DNA of 64,000 nucleotides. Source: Cyanobacterium stanieri PCC 7202. GTDB lineage: Bacteria; Cyanobacteriota; Cyanobacteriia; Cyanobacteriales; Cyanobacteriaceae. Position 1 is the stretch's first letter. Each line of letters opens with the position of its first letter. The notes under the pieces were generated by a model. That model ran no database searches. It was not told where the DNA came from and saw only the letters and a list, made by a program, of their open reading frames with translations. The position numbers and the translations under genes are program-made. Positions 19,530 to 28,770 of the stretch are shown here, piece after piece. The stretch is taken from assembly GCA_000317655.1 (NCBI GenBank), contig CP003940.1:2365547-2429546 (forward strand), read 5' to 3'.

Positions 19530-20693
19530 CTACTTACCCATACCTAACTGTTGAGCCTTTTGATATACCTTACCCTCAGTCAAGAGAGAAGGAGCAATAA
19601 CAACCTCAACCTGCTGCATTTCCTTAATATCTTTTGCTCCCAAAGTACCCATACTGGTTTTTAAAGCACCCAATAAATTGTGAGTACCATCATCCAACTT
19701 CGCAGGGCCAGTAAGAATTTCCTTGATAGTTCCAGTAGTACCTACATTAATACGAGTACCACGAGGTAACACAGGGCTAGGAGTTGCCATACCCCAATGG
19801 AAACCACGACCAGGCGCCTCGGCACTACGGGCAATGGGAGAACCAATCATCACCGCATCCGCACCACAGGCGATACACTTACAAATATCTCCTCCCGTAA
19901 TAATACCACCATCAGCAATGATAGATACATATTTACCAGTTTCTCTATAAAAATCATCCCTAGCCGCCGCACAATCAGCCACTGCCGTCGCTTGGGGAAT
20001 ACCAACCCCCAACACACCACGGGAAGTACAAGCCGCCCCTGGCCCAATACCAACTAAAACTCCTGCAGCCCCTGCTTTCATCAAATTCATAGCCACCTCA
20101 TAGGTAACACAGTTACCGAGGAATACAGGCATGGGCATTCTTTCACAAAAACCAGCTAAATCCAAAGGATCAATGGATTCAGGGGAAAGGTGGGCAGTAG
20201 ATACTACTGTAGCTTGAATAAAGACGATGTCTGCACCTGCTTCGGCTACCGCATCACCATAATTTGCCGCTCCTGCAGGGGTTAAACTAACCGCCGCAAT
20301 GCCTCCTTTTTCCTTGATTTCAGTAATTCTTTTTTTGATTAATTCAGGTTTTACAGGTTCGCTATACAATTCCTGCATTAAACCCACAAACTCAGACTTA
20401 CCCACAGAAGCAATACGATCTAAGATGGGATTGGGGTCATCGTAACGGGTTTGGATGCCCTCAAGGTTAAGCACTCCCATGGATCCTAATTCGGAGAGTA
20501 AAACTGCCATTTTGACATCAACCACACCATCCATTGCACTAGCAATAATGGGGATTTCCCTTTCAATGCCCCCTAATTCTACTTTTGTATCTGCTAATAT
20601 AGGGTCTAGGGTTCTCATGCCCGGTACTAAGGCTATTTCGTCTATACCATAAGCTCGACGAGCTGTTTTTCCACGACCAATTACGATTTCCAC
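19530..20693 (-). CDS. guaB3: GuaB3-family IMP dehydrogenase
   Basis: The 387-residue protein is an IMPDH-like TIM barrel that starts MEIVIGRGKTARRAYGIDE. It carries IIASAMDGVVD, the catalytic Cys loop GPGAACTSRGVLGVG, IADGGIITGGDICKC and ADAVMIGSPIARS. It lacks the two CBS domains normally inserted in canonical IMPDH, which defines the GuaB3 group of cyanobacteria and actinobacteria. Cyanobacterial GuaB3 has been reported to have IMP dehydrogenase activity (IMP to XMP, NAD-dependent, GMP branch). It is a single gene with its own terminator; there is no guaA nearby. Confidence 0.92.
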   Translation of the reverse strand: MEIVIGRGKTARRAYGIDEIALVPGMRTLDPILADTKVELGGIEREIPIIASAMDGVVDVKMAVLLSELGSMGVLNLEGIQTRYDDPNPILDRIASVGKSEFVGLMQELYSEPVKPELIKKRITEIKEKGGIAAVSLTPAGAANYGDAVAEAGADIVFIQATVVSTAHLSPESIDPLDLAGFCERMPMPVFLGNCVTYEVAMNLMKAGAAGVLVGIGPGAACTSRGVLGVGIPQATAVADCAAARDDFYRETGKYVSIIADGGIITGGDICKCIACGADAVMIGSPIARSAEAPGRGFHWGMATPSPVLPRGTRINVGTTGTIKEILTGPAKLDDGTHNLLGALKTSMGTLGAKDIKEMQQVEVVIAPSLLTEGKVYQKAQQLGMGK

Positions 20694-20846
20694 TTTATAT
20701 TTATATTTTCTACTATAAGTTATTTGCCTAGATTATCAAATTTTGACATCTTTAGGCAAGATAAAACTCCGCTATAGTAGGGGTGATTCATTCTAAAATT
20801 TTTTGGTTAAGGCAGGGAATAGGCAATGGTTTTCAAAAAAACATTG

Positions 20847-22205
20847 TTAATGAGTAGTGGTAGATTGTAAAATTACTGCGGTTTCCACGTGGGTGGTTTG
20901 GGGGAAAAAGTCAGCAGGTTTTACCCTCTCGAGACGATAATCATTATTTTCGCACAACATTTTTAAATCTCGGGCAAGGGTAGCAGGATGACAACTGACA
21001 TAAACAATTTTACGGGGTTTCATCTTTAATAAAGCCTCTATCACCTCTGGTTGACAACCCTTGCGGGGGGGATCCAAAATTACTACATCTGCATCGGTGG
21101 TTAACTCGGGAAAAATCACCTCGGATTTACCTTCCATAAACTTGACATTATCGATGTCATTGATAACGGCATTGTGATTGGCTAATTCTATGGCAATTTT
21201 ATCAAACTCGATACCGATTACCTTCTGCACTTTTTTGGCAATGGGCAGGGTAAGGGTACCAATACCACAGTATAAATCAATTACCGTCTCATGACCCTGC
21301 AAATTTAGCTCATCAATCACCCATGTAAATAAAGATTCAGCGACATTGGTATTGACTTGGAAAAAACTTTCTGTGCGGAGGGTAAAAGTCAACCCTGCAA
21401 ACTCTTCTTTAAGGTATAGTCTCCCTGCCAAAAGTTCTGTTTCTTCCCCAAAGATAACATTGGTAGGACGGGGATTATAATTTAATGTTACCCCTACCAC
21501 ATTGGCATAACGTTCTAACCATAGGGGGGCTTGTTGTGCCAATTTATAGTTACTGGGTTTGGTGATGACGATAGTAATGAGGATTTCCCCTGTGTTTTTA
21601 CCAATGCGAAAACAAAGATGTCGGAGGATGCCTTTTTTGGTGTTTTCGTCGTAGATGGGAATACCTAACTCTTGCAAGTCTTGCTTAATTTCTGCCAGGA
21701 GGGGGTTAAGTCTTTCGTCTTGAATGGGGCATTGATTGAGGTTAATTATTTGGTGGCTACCTTCTCGATAATATCCTGCTTTGATGTTGCCGTTGTCGGA
21801 CATTCCTAGGGGATAACTGGCTTTGTTGCGATAGGCTAAGTCTGTGTCTGCCAAAATCTCTTCTACTTCAAATTCTGTAAAACCACCGATACGATTCAGG
21901 GTTTCTTTTACTTGGTTGTGTTTTATTTCTAGTTGATGGCCATAGTCGATATGTTGCCATTTACAACCGCCACATTTATCGGCAACGATGCAACGGGGGC
22001 GAATGCGGTTGTCGGAAGGGTGGATAATTTTTTCTAGTCTTCCTTGGGCATATTTTTTCTTTACTTTTATTAGTTTAGCTAAGATGCGATCGCCCGTAAC
22101 CGTATGGGGAACAAATATCACCTGAGAATCTATTTTGCCAACCCCATTACCATCACTGCTAACGTCTTGTATCTCAATCTCTACTAACTCACCTTGTCTA
22201 ATCAT
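20847..22205 (-). CDS. rlmD: 23S rRNA (uracil-C5)-methyltransferase, RlmD type
   Basis: The 452-residue enzyme methylates a uracil of 23S rRNA with SAM. The N-terminal TRAM domain covers about residues 1-60. An iron-sulfur cluster motif follows (C72, C78, C81 in CIVADKCGGCKWQH), with a fourth Cys in NQCPIQ. The Rossmann methyltransferase has DLYCGIGTLTLPIA, LDPPRKGC and the nucleophile Cys in VYVSCHPATLARDL. The TrmA/RlmC/RlmD family is certain; RlmD is chosen because of the TRAM domain and cluster, but the target base could differ. It is divergent from proS. Confidence 0.88.
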   Translation of the reverse strand: MIRQGELVEIEIQDVSSDGNGVGKIDSQVIFVPHTVTGDRILAKLIKVKKKYAQGRLEKIIHPSDNRIRPRCIVADKCGGCKWQHIDYGHQLEIKHNQVKETLNRIGGFTEFEVEEILADTDLAYRNKASYPLGMSDNGNIKAGYYREGSHQIINLNQCPIQDERLNPLLAEIKQDLQELGIPIYDENTKKGILRHLCFRIGKNTGEILITIVITKPSNYKLAQQAPLWLERYANVVGVTLNYNPRPTNVIFGEETELLAGRLYLKEEFAGLTFTLRTESFFQVNTNVAESLFTWVIDELNLQGHETVIDLYCGIGTLTLPIAKKVQKVIGIEFDKIAIELANHNAVINDIDNVKFMEGKSEVIFPELTTDADVVILDPPRKGCQPEVIEALLKMKPRKIVYVSCHPATLARDLKMLCENNDYRLERVKPADFFPQTTHVETAVILQSTTTH

Positions 22206-22253
22206 TGAAGCTGTTTTTTACCATTACAATAGTTTGATCATATCAGATAAAAA

Positions 22254-22279
22254 GTAATGAGTAATGAGTAATGAGTAAT
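22254..22279. repeat. heptamer tandem array (GTAATGA x3.7)
   Basis: Three perfect GTAATGA units are followed by GTAAT, upstream of rlmD and proS. Period and length are like the other arrays, but the unit is unrelated in sequence. Confidence 0.7.
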
Positions 22280-22280
22280 A

Positions 22281-22376
22281 TTAAGTTCGGATAAATCATA
22301 ATCATAGAAGTCCCCCAGAATTGGGGGATTTAGGGGGCGAAAGAGCGATCTTTTTCATAACCGATTACTCGAACTT
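22281..22376. repeat. small inverted-repeat element with internal CCCCC hairpin
   Basis: Ends resembling inverted repeats (AAGTTCGGATAAATC near 22283 and, reversed, AAGTTCGAGTAATC near 22360-22373) flank a 7-bp hairpin, TCCCCCA/TTGGGGGA-type at 22311-22328. GGGGGATTTAGGGGGC follows, a sequence repeated widely in cyanobacterial intergenic DNA. It is related in outline, not clearly in sequence, to the element at 15439. Confidence 0.35.
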
Positions 22377-22413
22377 GATGTAACGGGATATTTGATGATC
22401 CAATCTTACATTT

Positions 22414-22441
22414 TACCTCATACCCGAAACCTAGCACCTTC
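22414..22441. repeat. heptamer tandem array (xACCxxx x4)
   Basis: The units TACCTCA, TACCCGA, AACCTAG and CACCTTC occupy 28 bp directly upstream of the proS promoter candidate. They are related to the array at 15606-15640. Confidence 0.6.
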
Positions 22442-22447
22442 GATTTC

Positions 22448-22456
22448 TGATACAAT
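22448..22456 (+). promoter_or_regulatory. extended -10 promoter candidate for proS
   Basis: TGATACAAT fits TGnTATAAT with one mismatch. It lies 33 bp before the proS ATG and would give a short leader. No clear -35. Confidence 0.4.
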
Positions 22457-22488
22457 TGAACATTGTCAAATAGATAGTCAATTAGAAT

Positions 22489-24273
22489 ATGCGTTTATCT
22501 CAGATGTTATGGGTTACTTTACGAGAAGACCCTGCGGAGGCTGAAATTCCTAGTCATAAGCTATTGTTAAGGGCTGGTTTTATTCGCCGTATCGGAAGCG
22601 GTGTTTATGCTTATATGCCGTTGATGTGGCGTGTATTACAAAAAGTTTCCCAGATAGTCCGAGAAGAAATGAACGCAACGGGGGCGCTCGAGTGTTTGTT
22701 ACCCCAAATTCAACCTGCGGATTTGTGGCAGGAGTCGGGGCGTTGGGATACCTACACCAAGGCGGAGGGGATTATGTTTTCTTTGGTGGATAGGCAAAAA
22801 AGGGAGTTGGGTTTAGGCCCTACCCATGAGGAAGTGATAACGGCGATCGCCCGTGATATGATCAAGTCATACCGTCAGTTACCCCAACATCTATACCAAA
22901 TTCAAACCAAATTTAGGGATGAAATTCGCCCCCGTTTTGGCTTGATGCGTGGTCGAGAATTTATCATGAAGGATGGTTATTCGTTCCATACTAGCCCCGA
23001 ATCCCTCAAGGAAACCTATGCAGATATGGATCGGGCTTACCGTAACATTTTAAGCCGTTGTGGGCTTAGTTTTCGGGCAGTAGAAGCCGATTCGGGAGCC
23101 ATTGGTGGTTCAGGCTCCCAAGAATTTATGGTATTGGCGGACGCAGGGGAGGATGAAATTTTATACACCGAGGATGGTAAATATGCGGCTAACGTAGAAA
23201 AGGCGGTTTCTTTACCTGCGGATGTGGTGGCTTCTCCTTTTAGTAGTTTTGAAAAGAAAGAGACTCCTAACACTGAAACCATTGCCAAGGTAAGCGAATT
23301 TTTACAGTGTTCTCCCACTAATATTGTTAAAAATGTTTTATATCAAGGGGTTTACGATTCAGGAAAAACCGTCTTAATTTTAGTCAGTATTAGGGGGGAT
23401 CAAGATGTTAATGAAGTTAAATTAAATAATGAATTGGTGAAACTCGCTCCTAATTATGATGCTAAAACCATTATTAGTTTAACTGTGCCTGATGAAAATG
23501 CTCAACAAAAATGGGCTAGTAAATCTTTACCTTTGGGTTATATCGCCCCTGATTTGGGAGATGATTACATTGCCCCTTCTGCACAGGTGGAGGGTAGTTT
23601 TTTACGTTTAGCCGATGAAACTGTCAAGGATTTAACCAACTTCGTTACGGGTAGCAATGAAACAGGTTATCACACCGTAGGCGGAAATTGGGGTAAGGAA
23701 TTTACTTTACCTACGGTGGTAGATGTTCGTAAAGCGTCTGTGGGCGATCGCAGTTTACATGATCCTACACAATTGTTACAAACCGCCAGAGGTATTGAAG
23801 TAGGGCATATTTTCCAACTGGGTACCAAATACTCCCAAGCCATGGGCGCCACCTATACCAGTGAGGCAGGAAAAGAAGAGCCTTTCGTCATGGGATGTTA
23901 TGGTATTGGTGTATCCCGTCTTGCCCAAGCAGCGGTAGAGCAATCCTATGATAAAGATGGTATCATCTGGCCAAGGGCGATCGCACCCTATCAAGCCATA
24001 GTCATCATTCCCAACATCAGCGACGAACAACAGGTAAAAGTCGCCGAACAGTTATATAATGACCTCAATAGTGCTGGTATCGATACCCTTTTAGATGATC
24101 GTAACGAGAGGGCAGGGGTAAAATTTAAAGATGCTGATTTAGTGGGTATCCCCTATCGAGTAGTTACGGGGCGCTCGTTAAAAGATGGCAAAGTAGAATT
24201 CGTCAAACGTGCCACCAAAGAAGCGCAAGACATTCCTATCGAAGATGTGGTGCAAACTATCCTTAACGATTAG
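22489..24273 (+). CDS. proS: prolyl-tRNA synthetase (bacterial type with editing insert)
   Basis: This class II synthetase charges tRNA-Pro. In 594 residues it has the N-terminal [20 protein letters not shown] and the motif 2 region [30 protein letters not shown] YbaK-like editing insertion follows (about residues 225-410, containing [12 protein letters not shown]), then [17 protein letters not shown] in motif 3, and a C-terminal anticodon-binding domain. The length and the presence of the insert are as in E. coli-type ProRS. A terminator-like hairpin follows at 24316. Confidence 0.97.
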   Translation: MRLSQMLWVTLREDPAEAEIPSHKLLLRAGFIRRIGSGVYAYMPLMWRVLQKVSQIVREEMNATGALECLLPQIQPADLWQESGRWDTYTKAEGIMFSLVDRQKRELGLGPTHEEVITAIARDMIKSYRQLPQHLYQIQTKFRDEIRPRFGLMRGREFIMKDGYSFHTSPESLKETYADMDRAYRNILSRCGLSFRAVEADSGAIGGSGSQEFMVLADAGEDEILYTEDGKYAANVEKAVSLPADVVASPFSSFEKKETPNTETIAKVSEFLQCSPTNIVKNVLYQGVYDSGKTVLILVSIRGDQDVNEVKLNNELVKLAPNYDAKTIISLTVPDENAQQKWASKSLPLGYIAPDLGDDYIAPSAQVEGSFLRLADETVKDLTNFVTGSNETGYHTVGGNWGKEFTLPTVVDVRKASVGDRSLHDPTQLLQTARGIEVGHIFQLGTKYSQAMGATYTSEAGKEEPFVMGCYGIGVSRLAQAAVEQSYDKDGIIWPRAIAPYQAIVIIPNISDEQQVKVAEQLYNDLNSAGIDTLLDDRNERAGVKFKDADLVGIPYRVVTGRSLKDGKVEFVKRATKEAQDIPIEDVVQTILND

Positions 24274-24315
24274 GTTTTATATTTCCTGCCTTGCAGGGCG
24301 AAAAAGAAAATAAAG

Positions 24316-24348
24316 AGGGACGTAGCATAATACGTCCCTAATATTTTT
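24316..24348. terminator. bidirectional terminator between proS and hemD
   Basis: The 8-bp stem GGGACGTA/TACGTCCC (24317-24324, 24331-24338) is followed by TAATATTTTTA on the plus strand and by T-rich CTTTATTTTCTTTTT on the minus strand. The same stem sequence occurs as a palindrome in the element at 15477. Confidence 0.6.
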
Positions 24349-24383
24349 AGCCCACCCAAAAATTTTATCCCGAACTCAGGTTA
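24317..24383. mobile_element. partial copy of the 19-bp-TIR element
   Basis: TTATCCCGAACTCAGGTTA at 24365-24383 is an end identical at 18 of 19 positions to the left end at 15439. It is preceded by the GGGACGTA palindrome in the same relative order. The opposite end was not found. The last three bases are the hemD stop codon. Confidence 0.45.
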
Positions 24384-25187
24384 ACTAACCTTCACTTTCT
24401 CCACAATAGCTTTTACTAACCCATCAAGGGTATATTCTTGGGCTTCAATATCCACCCTACCCAATATTTCTTGGCAGGTAGCAGAAGTTTGAGGGCCAAT
24501 AGAGGCGATCGCACTATGATTAAATAAAGAAAGAGTATCATGGGGAAAATGTGTATTTACCATGGTATAAAAATTACGTACAGTCTTAGAACTTGCAAAA
24601 GTAATAATATCGATAATTCTTTCTTCTAGGGCGTGTAAAATACTTTTATCCATCTCCTTGGGGCAACCTGACTGATAGGCCGCCACTTCCGTTATCAGCG
24701 CCCCTTTTTGGGTTAACTCTTGCACGAGAATTTCTCTCCCCCCAGTTTCTACCCGAGGGAAGAGAATTCTTTTGTCCCCCAACGACTCCGGGAAATTTTC
24801 CGCCATGGAGTCGGCGATAAAATCAGGGGGAATGAAGTCTGCTTGTAGATTATACTCTCTCAAAACTTGGGCGGTTTTTTTTCCTACCACCGCAATTTTT
24901 ATTCCCTTTAAATCTGTTTGGTTTTTTCCTGCTTTTTCCAATCTCTGCCAAAAATAGTTTACCCCGTTGGCACTGGTGAGAATTATCCATTCAAAATTAT
25001 TGATATGGGCGATCGCCCCATCCAAATCATCCCAACTAGAAGGAGGAGTGATTTCTAGCGCTGGCAACTCAAACACCGTCGCCCCTTTTTCCTCCAGCAT
25101 TTTCCGAAACTGACTAGAAGAAGAGATGGCACGGGTAACTAAAATAGTTTGCCCTGCTAAAGGATAATTATCTGTATATATAGGCAT
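24381..25187 (-). CDS. hemD: uroporphyrinogen-III synthase
   Basis: HemD cyclises hydroxymethylbilane to uroporphyrinogen III, the substrate of HemE encoded 5 kb away. The 268-residue product shows the weakly conserved but recognisable pattern: TILVTRAISSSSQFRKMLEEKGATVFELPALEI at the start, EWIILTSANGVNYFW, KIAVVGKKTAQVLREY, DIITFASSKTVRNFY, and IASIGPQTSATCQEI near the end. The length is standard. The TAA stop coincides with the end of an inverted-repeat element, so the last one or two residues may derive from it. A possible small membrane protein lies 57 bp upstream. Confidence 0.9.
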   Translation of the reverse strand: MPIYTDNYPLAGQTILVTRAISSSSQFRKMLEEKGATVFELPALEITPPSSWDDLDGAIAHINNFEWIILTSANGVNYFWQRLEKAGKNQTDLKGIKIAVVGKKTAQVLREYNLQADFIPPDFIADSMAENFPESLGDKRILFPRVETGGREILVQELTQKGALITEVAAYQSGCPKEMDKSILHALEERIIDIITFASSKTVRNFYTMVNTHFPHDTLSLFNHSAIASIGPQTSATCQEILGRVDIEAQEYTLDGLVKAIVEKVKVS

Positions 25188-25244
25188 TCTAAGGACAGTT
25201 GATATAAAACCTTTAATAGATTGTCAACCGTCCTCGCTCAACTG

Positions 25245-25514
25245 TCAACTATTTATATCCGTAGTTGAATTATCATTAAGTTTTTTGAACCGTTGGGCAA
25301 TCAATAACAAAACATAAATCAGTAAAATATAAATGAGGGCAAGGAAAGGAATGAGCATGGAAAAACCTCCGAAAATAAGAGTGACAAAAAACCAAAAATC
25401 GAACACTTTTAACCAACGAGGGTCAAAATGTTCAGGAATAAAACACAATTGAGCATGGAGTATATCTAGGCAGACAGCTTTAAACTTGCACCACAAAGCA
25501 TTGCAATCCATCAC
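25245..25514 (-). CDS. small membrane protein, hypothetical
   Basis: This 89-codon frame encodes an N-terminal Cys-containing segment, then EHFDPRWLKVFDFWFFVTLIFGG and a strongly hydrophobic IPFLALIYILLIYVLLLIA. That gives one or two membrane helices followed by a basic, polar tail. It reads toward hemD with 57 bp between. I do not recognise the family. The hydrophobic layout and position suggest a real gene; no other evidence supports it. Confidence 0.45.
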   Translation of the reverse strand: MMDCNALWCKFKAVCLDILHAQLCFIPEHFDPRWLKVFDFWFFVTLIFGGFSMLIPFLALIYILLIYVLLLIAQRFKKLNDNSTTDINS

Positions 25515-26116
25515 CGTAGTTGCACTGATATACTATAATAAAAAGTCCGTTAACCTTTGCCGTAAACTCAGCTTAAATCTTTTACAGGTAGATAATTCCG
25601 CCACCACCCAAAAGTAACCAAAATAACCGTTACTATTCCCAAAAACTCTTGGACAAAAAATATCTAAGGGCTGTTGAAAATTTATAGGTAGCAAAAGCAG
25701 CATGAGACACAGAAGAAACAACCAGAATCAACCTAGGACAAGGTCAAACCATGTATCCTCACACTCATATATTACTTATTTAAAACCCTGTTCACTAAAA
25801 GTCGAGGCTCTCAACTATAATCAAGCTACGCCTAAAGCCAATAAATATTCACGACAAATTTTAGCGTGAGAGTTTTTAACTTCGAGAAAGTTATTTATTC
25901 CCTACTAATAGCATAGCATAGATTTTCAAAAATTAGAAAAAAAAAATATTTTTTTTCCTGAGCCATAACCCTTGTCAAATATGGAATTGAATCCTTTTCT
26001 TTTCCTTCAAAGTATGAGAAGATGAAGAGTTACCGTGTCAGTAAGCAAACCATAGCTTAAAATAGTAATAAGATATGTGAACTTTCGTAAACTATTTTTG
26101 CTAATACAACTCATCA
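25515..26116. other. 602-bp spacer without a supported gene
   Basis: It holds a 62-codon minus-strand frame (25533-25721) that I do not believe, plus poly-A/T tracts around 25935-25960. I see no tRNA-like TPsiC box, no strong hairpin and no repeat array. It must contain the sds promoter, but no convincing -35/-10 pair is visible. A small RNA or gene relic is possible. Confidence 0.4.
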
Positions 26117-27088
26117 ATGACAACTGTAACCTCTCTATTCCAGCCCGTTGACCAAGATTTACACCTCCTAATCGATAATTTGACCAAATTAGTAGGTGCT
26201 CAACATCCCATATTAGGAGCGGCAGCAGAGCATTTATTCAGTGCAGGGGGCAAAAGAATCCGCCCGGCGATTGTATTACTCGTCTCTCGTGCCACCATGG
26301 AAAAAGAAGATATAACTTCTCGCCATCGGCGTTTGGCAGAAATAACAGAAATGATCCATACTGCCAGTTTAGTTCATGACGATGTAGTTGATGATGCAGA
26401 ATTAAGAAGACAAGTTCCCACCGTAAACAGTTTATTTGGTAATCGTATTGCGGTTTTGGCAGGAGATTTCCTGTTTGCCCAATCATCTTGGTATTTGGCA
26501 AATTTGGATAATTTACAAGTAGTAAAACTGTTATCGGAAGTCATTAGGGATTTTGCCGAGGGAGAAATTCAACAGGGTTTGAGTTGTTTTGATACCGATG
26601 TATCCCTAGAAAAATATTTACAGAAGAGTTATTTTAAAACGGCTTCCCTCATTGCCAATAGTGCCAAAGCTGCCGCTGTACTAAGCGATAGTAGTGCAGA
26701 AACTGCTGAAAAAATTTATAGCTATGGTAAAAATTTAGGATTAGCTTTCCAAATTGTGGACGATATTTTAGATTTTACTTCTCCTACCGAGGTTTTAGGC
26801 AAACCCGCAGGTTCGGATTTAGCTAGTGGAAATTTAACTGCCCCTGTTATATTTGCCATGGAAGAGAATCCTTCTTTAAAAATGTTCATTGAAAGGGAAT
26901 TTAGTGAAGAAGGAGATTTAGAACAGGCTCTTAAATTGGTTTATGATAGTCAGGGTATCGAAAAATCTCGAGCGATGGCTTCCCATCACAGTAAGTTGGC
27001 TTTGCAGGAGTTAGATTGTTTATCTCCTTCTCCTTCTACTCAGGCTTTAATAGAGTTGACTGATTATCTTTTAAGCAGAATTAAATAG
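26117..27088 (+). CDS. sds: solanesyl diphosphate synthase (trans-polyprenyl synthase)
   Basis: The enzyme makes the long prenyl chain of plastoquinone by adding isopentenyl units to an allylic primer. In 323 residues it has GGKRIRP (44-50), the first Asp-rich motif DDVVD (88-92) preceded by LVH, and the second motif DDILD (215-219) in AFQIVDDILDF. Small residues before the first Asp-rich motif are compatible with a long-chain product. The similarity pattern is that of cyanobacterial Sds rather than CrtE, but product length cannot be proved from sequence. The enzyme is soluble or membrane-peripheral. Confidence 0.88.
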   Translation: MTTVTSLFQPVDQDLHLLIDNLTKLVGAQHPILGAAAEHLFSAGGKRIRPAIVLLVSRATMEKEDITSRHRRLAEITEMIHTASLVHDDVVDDAELRRQVPTVNSLFGNRIAVLAGDFLFAQSSWYLANLDNLQVVKLLSEVIRDFAEGEIQQGLSCFDTDVSLEKYLQKSYFKTASLIANSAKAAAVLSDSSAETAEKIYSYGKNLGLAFQIVDDILDFTSPTEVLGKPAGSDLASGNLTAPVIFAMEENPSLKMFIEREFSEEGDLEQALKLVYDSQGIEKSRAMASHHSKLALQELDCLSPSPSTQALIELTDYLLSRIK

Positions 27089-27108
27089 GCTACCCTGAAC
27101 AATTAAGG

Positions 27109-28770
27109 TTATTTTAAAAACTTTTCTTGTAGGGTTAAGGTAATAATTGAACGGAGGAAAAAAAGAGCAAATAATCCTGTTAAACCAAATAAAATTACTG
27201 CCCATTGACTATAAATGGTTGAAACCAACAAAATAGCATTTAAAAGAGAAAAGCCCATTAATGAAGCGTAAAGAATCGTTTTTAGTGCTAAATAAATATT
27301 TTTAAACATCCTTTCGCTTTCTAAGGAACGCACCTTAATTTGTAATTCTCCACCGTCTAATTTTGCTTGAAAATCTTGCATAAAATCTTCTAGGGGAGAG
27401 GGTTTATTGAGTTTTTCTTGAATAAATATTTTTGTCTGATTAAAAATTGTCAATATTATATTGCCCCGATTACCAGAACTGACGATATTTTTAATAAAGG
27501 GTTGACTAGCAGCCATTAAGTTATATTCTGGGTCTAAATTTCGAGCAATGCCATCAAGGGTAGTTAAGGCCTTGACTATAAATGTCATTTGAGGGGGTAG
27601 ACGGAAGGGTTGTTGTTCAAACATCACATATATTTCCGTGCTAATTTCTTGGAAAGCGTTGACATCAACGGGTTTATCTCTGAATTTTTCGAGGAGGAAA
27701 CTAATTAGTCTTTTTACTGCTGTCATGTCGGCGACACGCTCGATTAAACCCATATAAATCAGCATATCCAAGACTTTATCGGTGTCTTTACGCAATATTG
27801 CGAAAAAGGTTTGGATCATTTGTTCTTGGGCTAATCCTTTTACTTCTGCCATGGTGCCGAAGTCGTAGAAAATAATTGCACCGTCATCCCTTACTGCCAT
27901 ATTACCTGGATGGGGGTCAGTTTGAAAGAATCCGTCTTCTAATAGTTGCTTGAGATAACTACAGATACCTGTTTCTATGAGGGATTTTAGGGGGATGGCT
28001 TTTTGTTGCAGGGCTTGTTTATCGTTAATTTTTATCCCGGGCAGATATTCGAGGGTTAAAATTTTGGCGGTGGTATATGCCCAATATACTTTGGGGGCAA
28101 CTACTTTAGGGTAGTTTTGAAAGTTATTACGAAAACGCTCGGCATTTTTTCCTTCGTGGATATAGTCTATTTCTGAGAATAAAAGTTCAAAAAATTCTTG
28201 ATAAATTAAGTTTAATTCGTATTTTTTTAATCCAGGAATAATTTTATTTCCGAGGGTAATAATTTGTTTTAAGACTTTAAAATCAAGGTTAAATAATTTA
28301 TCTAAACCTTTTCTTTGTACTTTGATTACTACTTCTTCTCCTGTTCGTAGTTTTGCCCAATGTACTTGTCCTAAACTTGCTGCAGCGATGGGGATGGGTT
28401 CAAATTCCTGATATATACTATATACTGATGTATTTAATTCTGTCTCTATAAGGGCGATCGCCTCTTCAGAAGCAAAAGCAGGAACCTGATCTTGTAACTG
28501 ACTAAATGCCTCGATATATTCAATGGGAATTAAATCAGGACGGGTGGATAAAGCCTGACCAATTTTGATAAAAGTAGGACCTAATTCCACCAATTTTGCT
28601 ACTAACCATTTTGCCCTTTTATGTCGTTGAAAAGAGCTTGTTTTTCTCAAACAAAAATCAAAAAAAAGATAAAAAAGAAACTGAAAGGCAACATTAAATA
28701 TATGCCATTGTCTTTTTAAGGGTGAATAATTCTCACGCTCCCATGATATATTAGGCTCAATAAACTTCAT
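27109..28770 (-). CDS. ABC1/UbiB family atypical kinase
   Basis: This 553-residue member of the AarF/UbiB/ABC1 family is linked in cyanobacteria and plastids to prenylquinone metabolism and stress. It has the family-specific KxGQ motif (FIKIGQALSTRPDLIP), the Ala-rich nucleotide loop AAASLGQVHWAKL, the ADP/ATP-binding Lys in VVIKVQRKG, a catalytic loop FFQTDPHPGNM, and metal-binding YDFGTM. Two C-terminal membrane helices follow (IYLALKTILYASLMGFSLL and VILFGLTGLFALFF). Its ATG lies inside the end of the upstream histidine kinase gene (14-bp overlap), so the two are translationally coupled. The quinone gene sds converges on it 20 bp away. Confidence 0.9.
   Translation of the reverse strand: MKFIEPNISWERENYSPLKRQWHIFNVAFQFLFYLFFDFCLRKTSSFQRHKRAKWLVAKLVELGPTFIKIGQALSTRPDLIPIEYIEAFSQLQDQVPAFASEEAIALIETELNTSVYSIYQEFEPIPIAAASLGQVHWAKLRTGEEVVIKVQRKGLDKLFNLDFKVLKQIITLGNKIIPGLKKYELNLIYQEFFELLFSEIDYIHEGKNAERFRNNFQNYPKVVAPKVYWAYTTAKILTLEYLPGIKINDKQALQQKAIPLKSLIETGICSYLKQLLEDGFFQTDPHPGNMAVRDDGAIIFYDFGTMAEVKGLAQEQMIQTFFAILRKDTDKVLDMLIYMGLIERVADMTAVKRLISFLLEKFRDKPVDVNAFQEISTEIYVMFEQQPFRLPPQMTFIVKALTTLDGIARNLDPEYNLMAASQPFIKNIVSSGNRGNIILTIFNQTKIFIQEKLNKPSPLEDFMQDFQAKLDGGELQIKVRSLESERMFKNIYLALKTILYASLMGFSLLNAILLVSTIYSQWAVILFGLTGLFALFFLRSIITLTLQEKFLK

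Noticed and set aside
25533-25721. 62-codon minus-strand frame
   Set aside because: Hydrophobic start, then no recognisable pattern; it could be part of a relic but nothing supports translation.
25752-25768. TCCTCACACTCAT resembling the Yfr1 small-RNA core
   Set aside because: There are no flanking GC hairpins or terminator, and the genomic context does not fit Yfr1.
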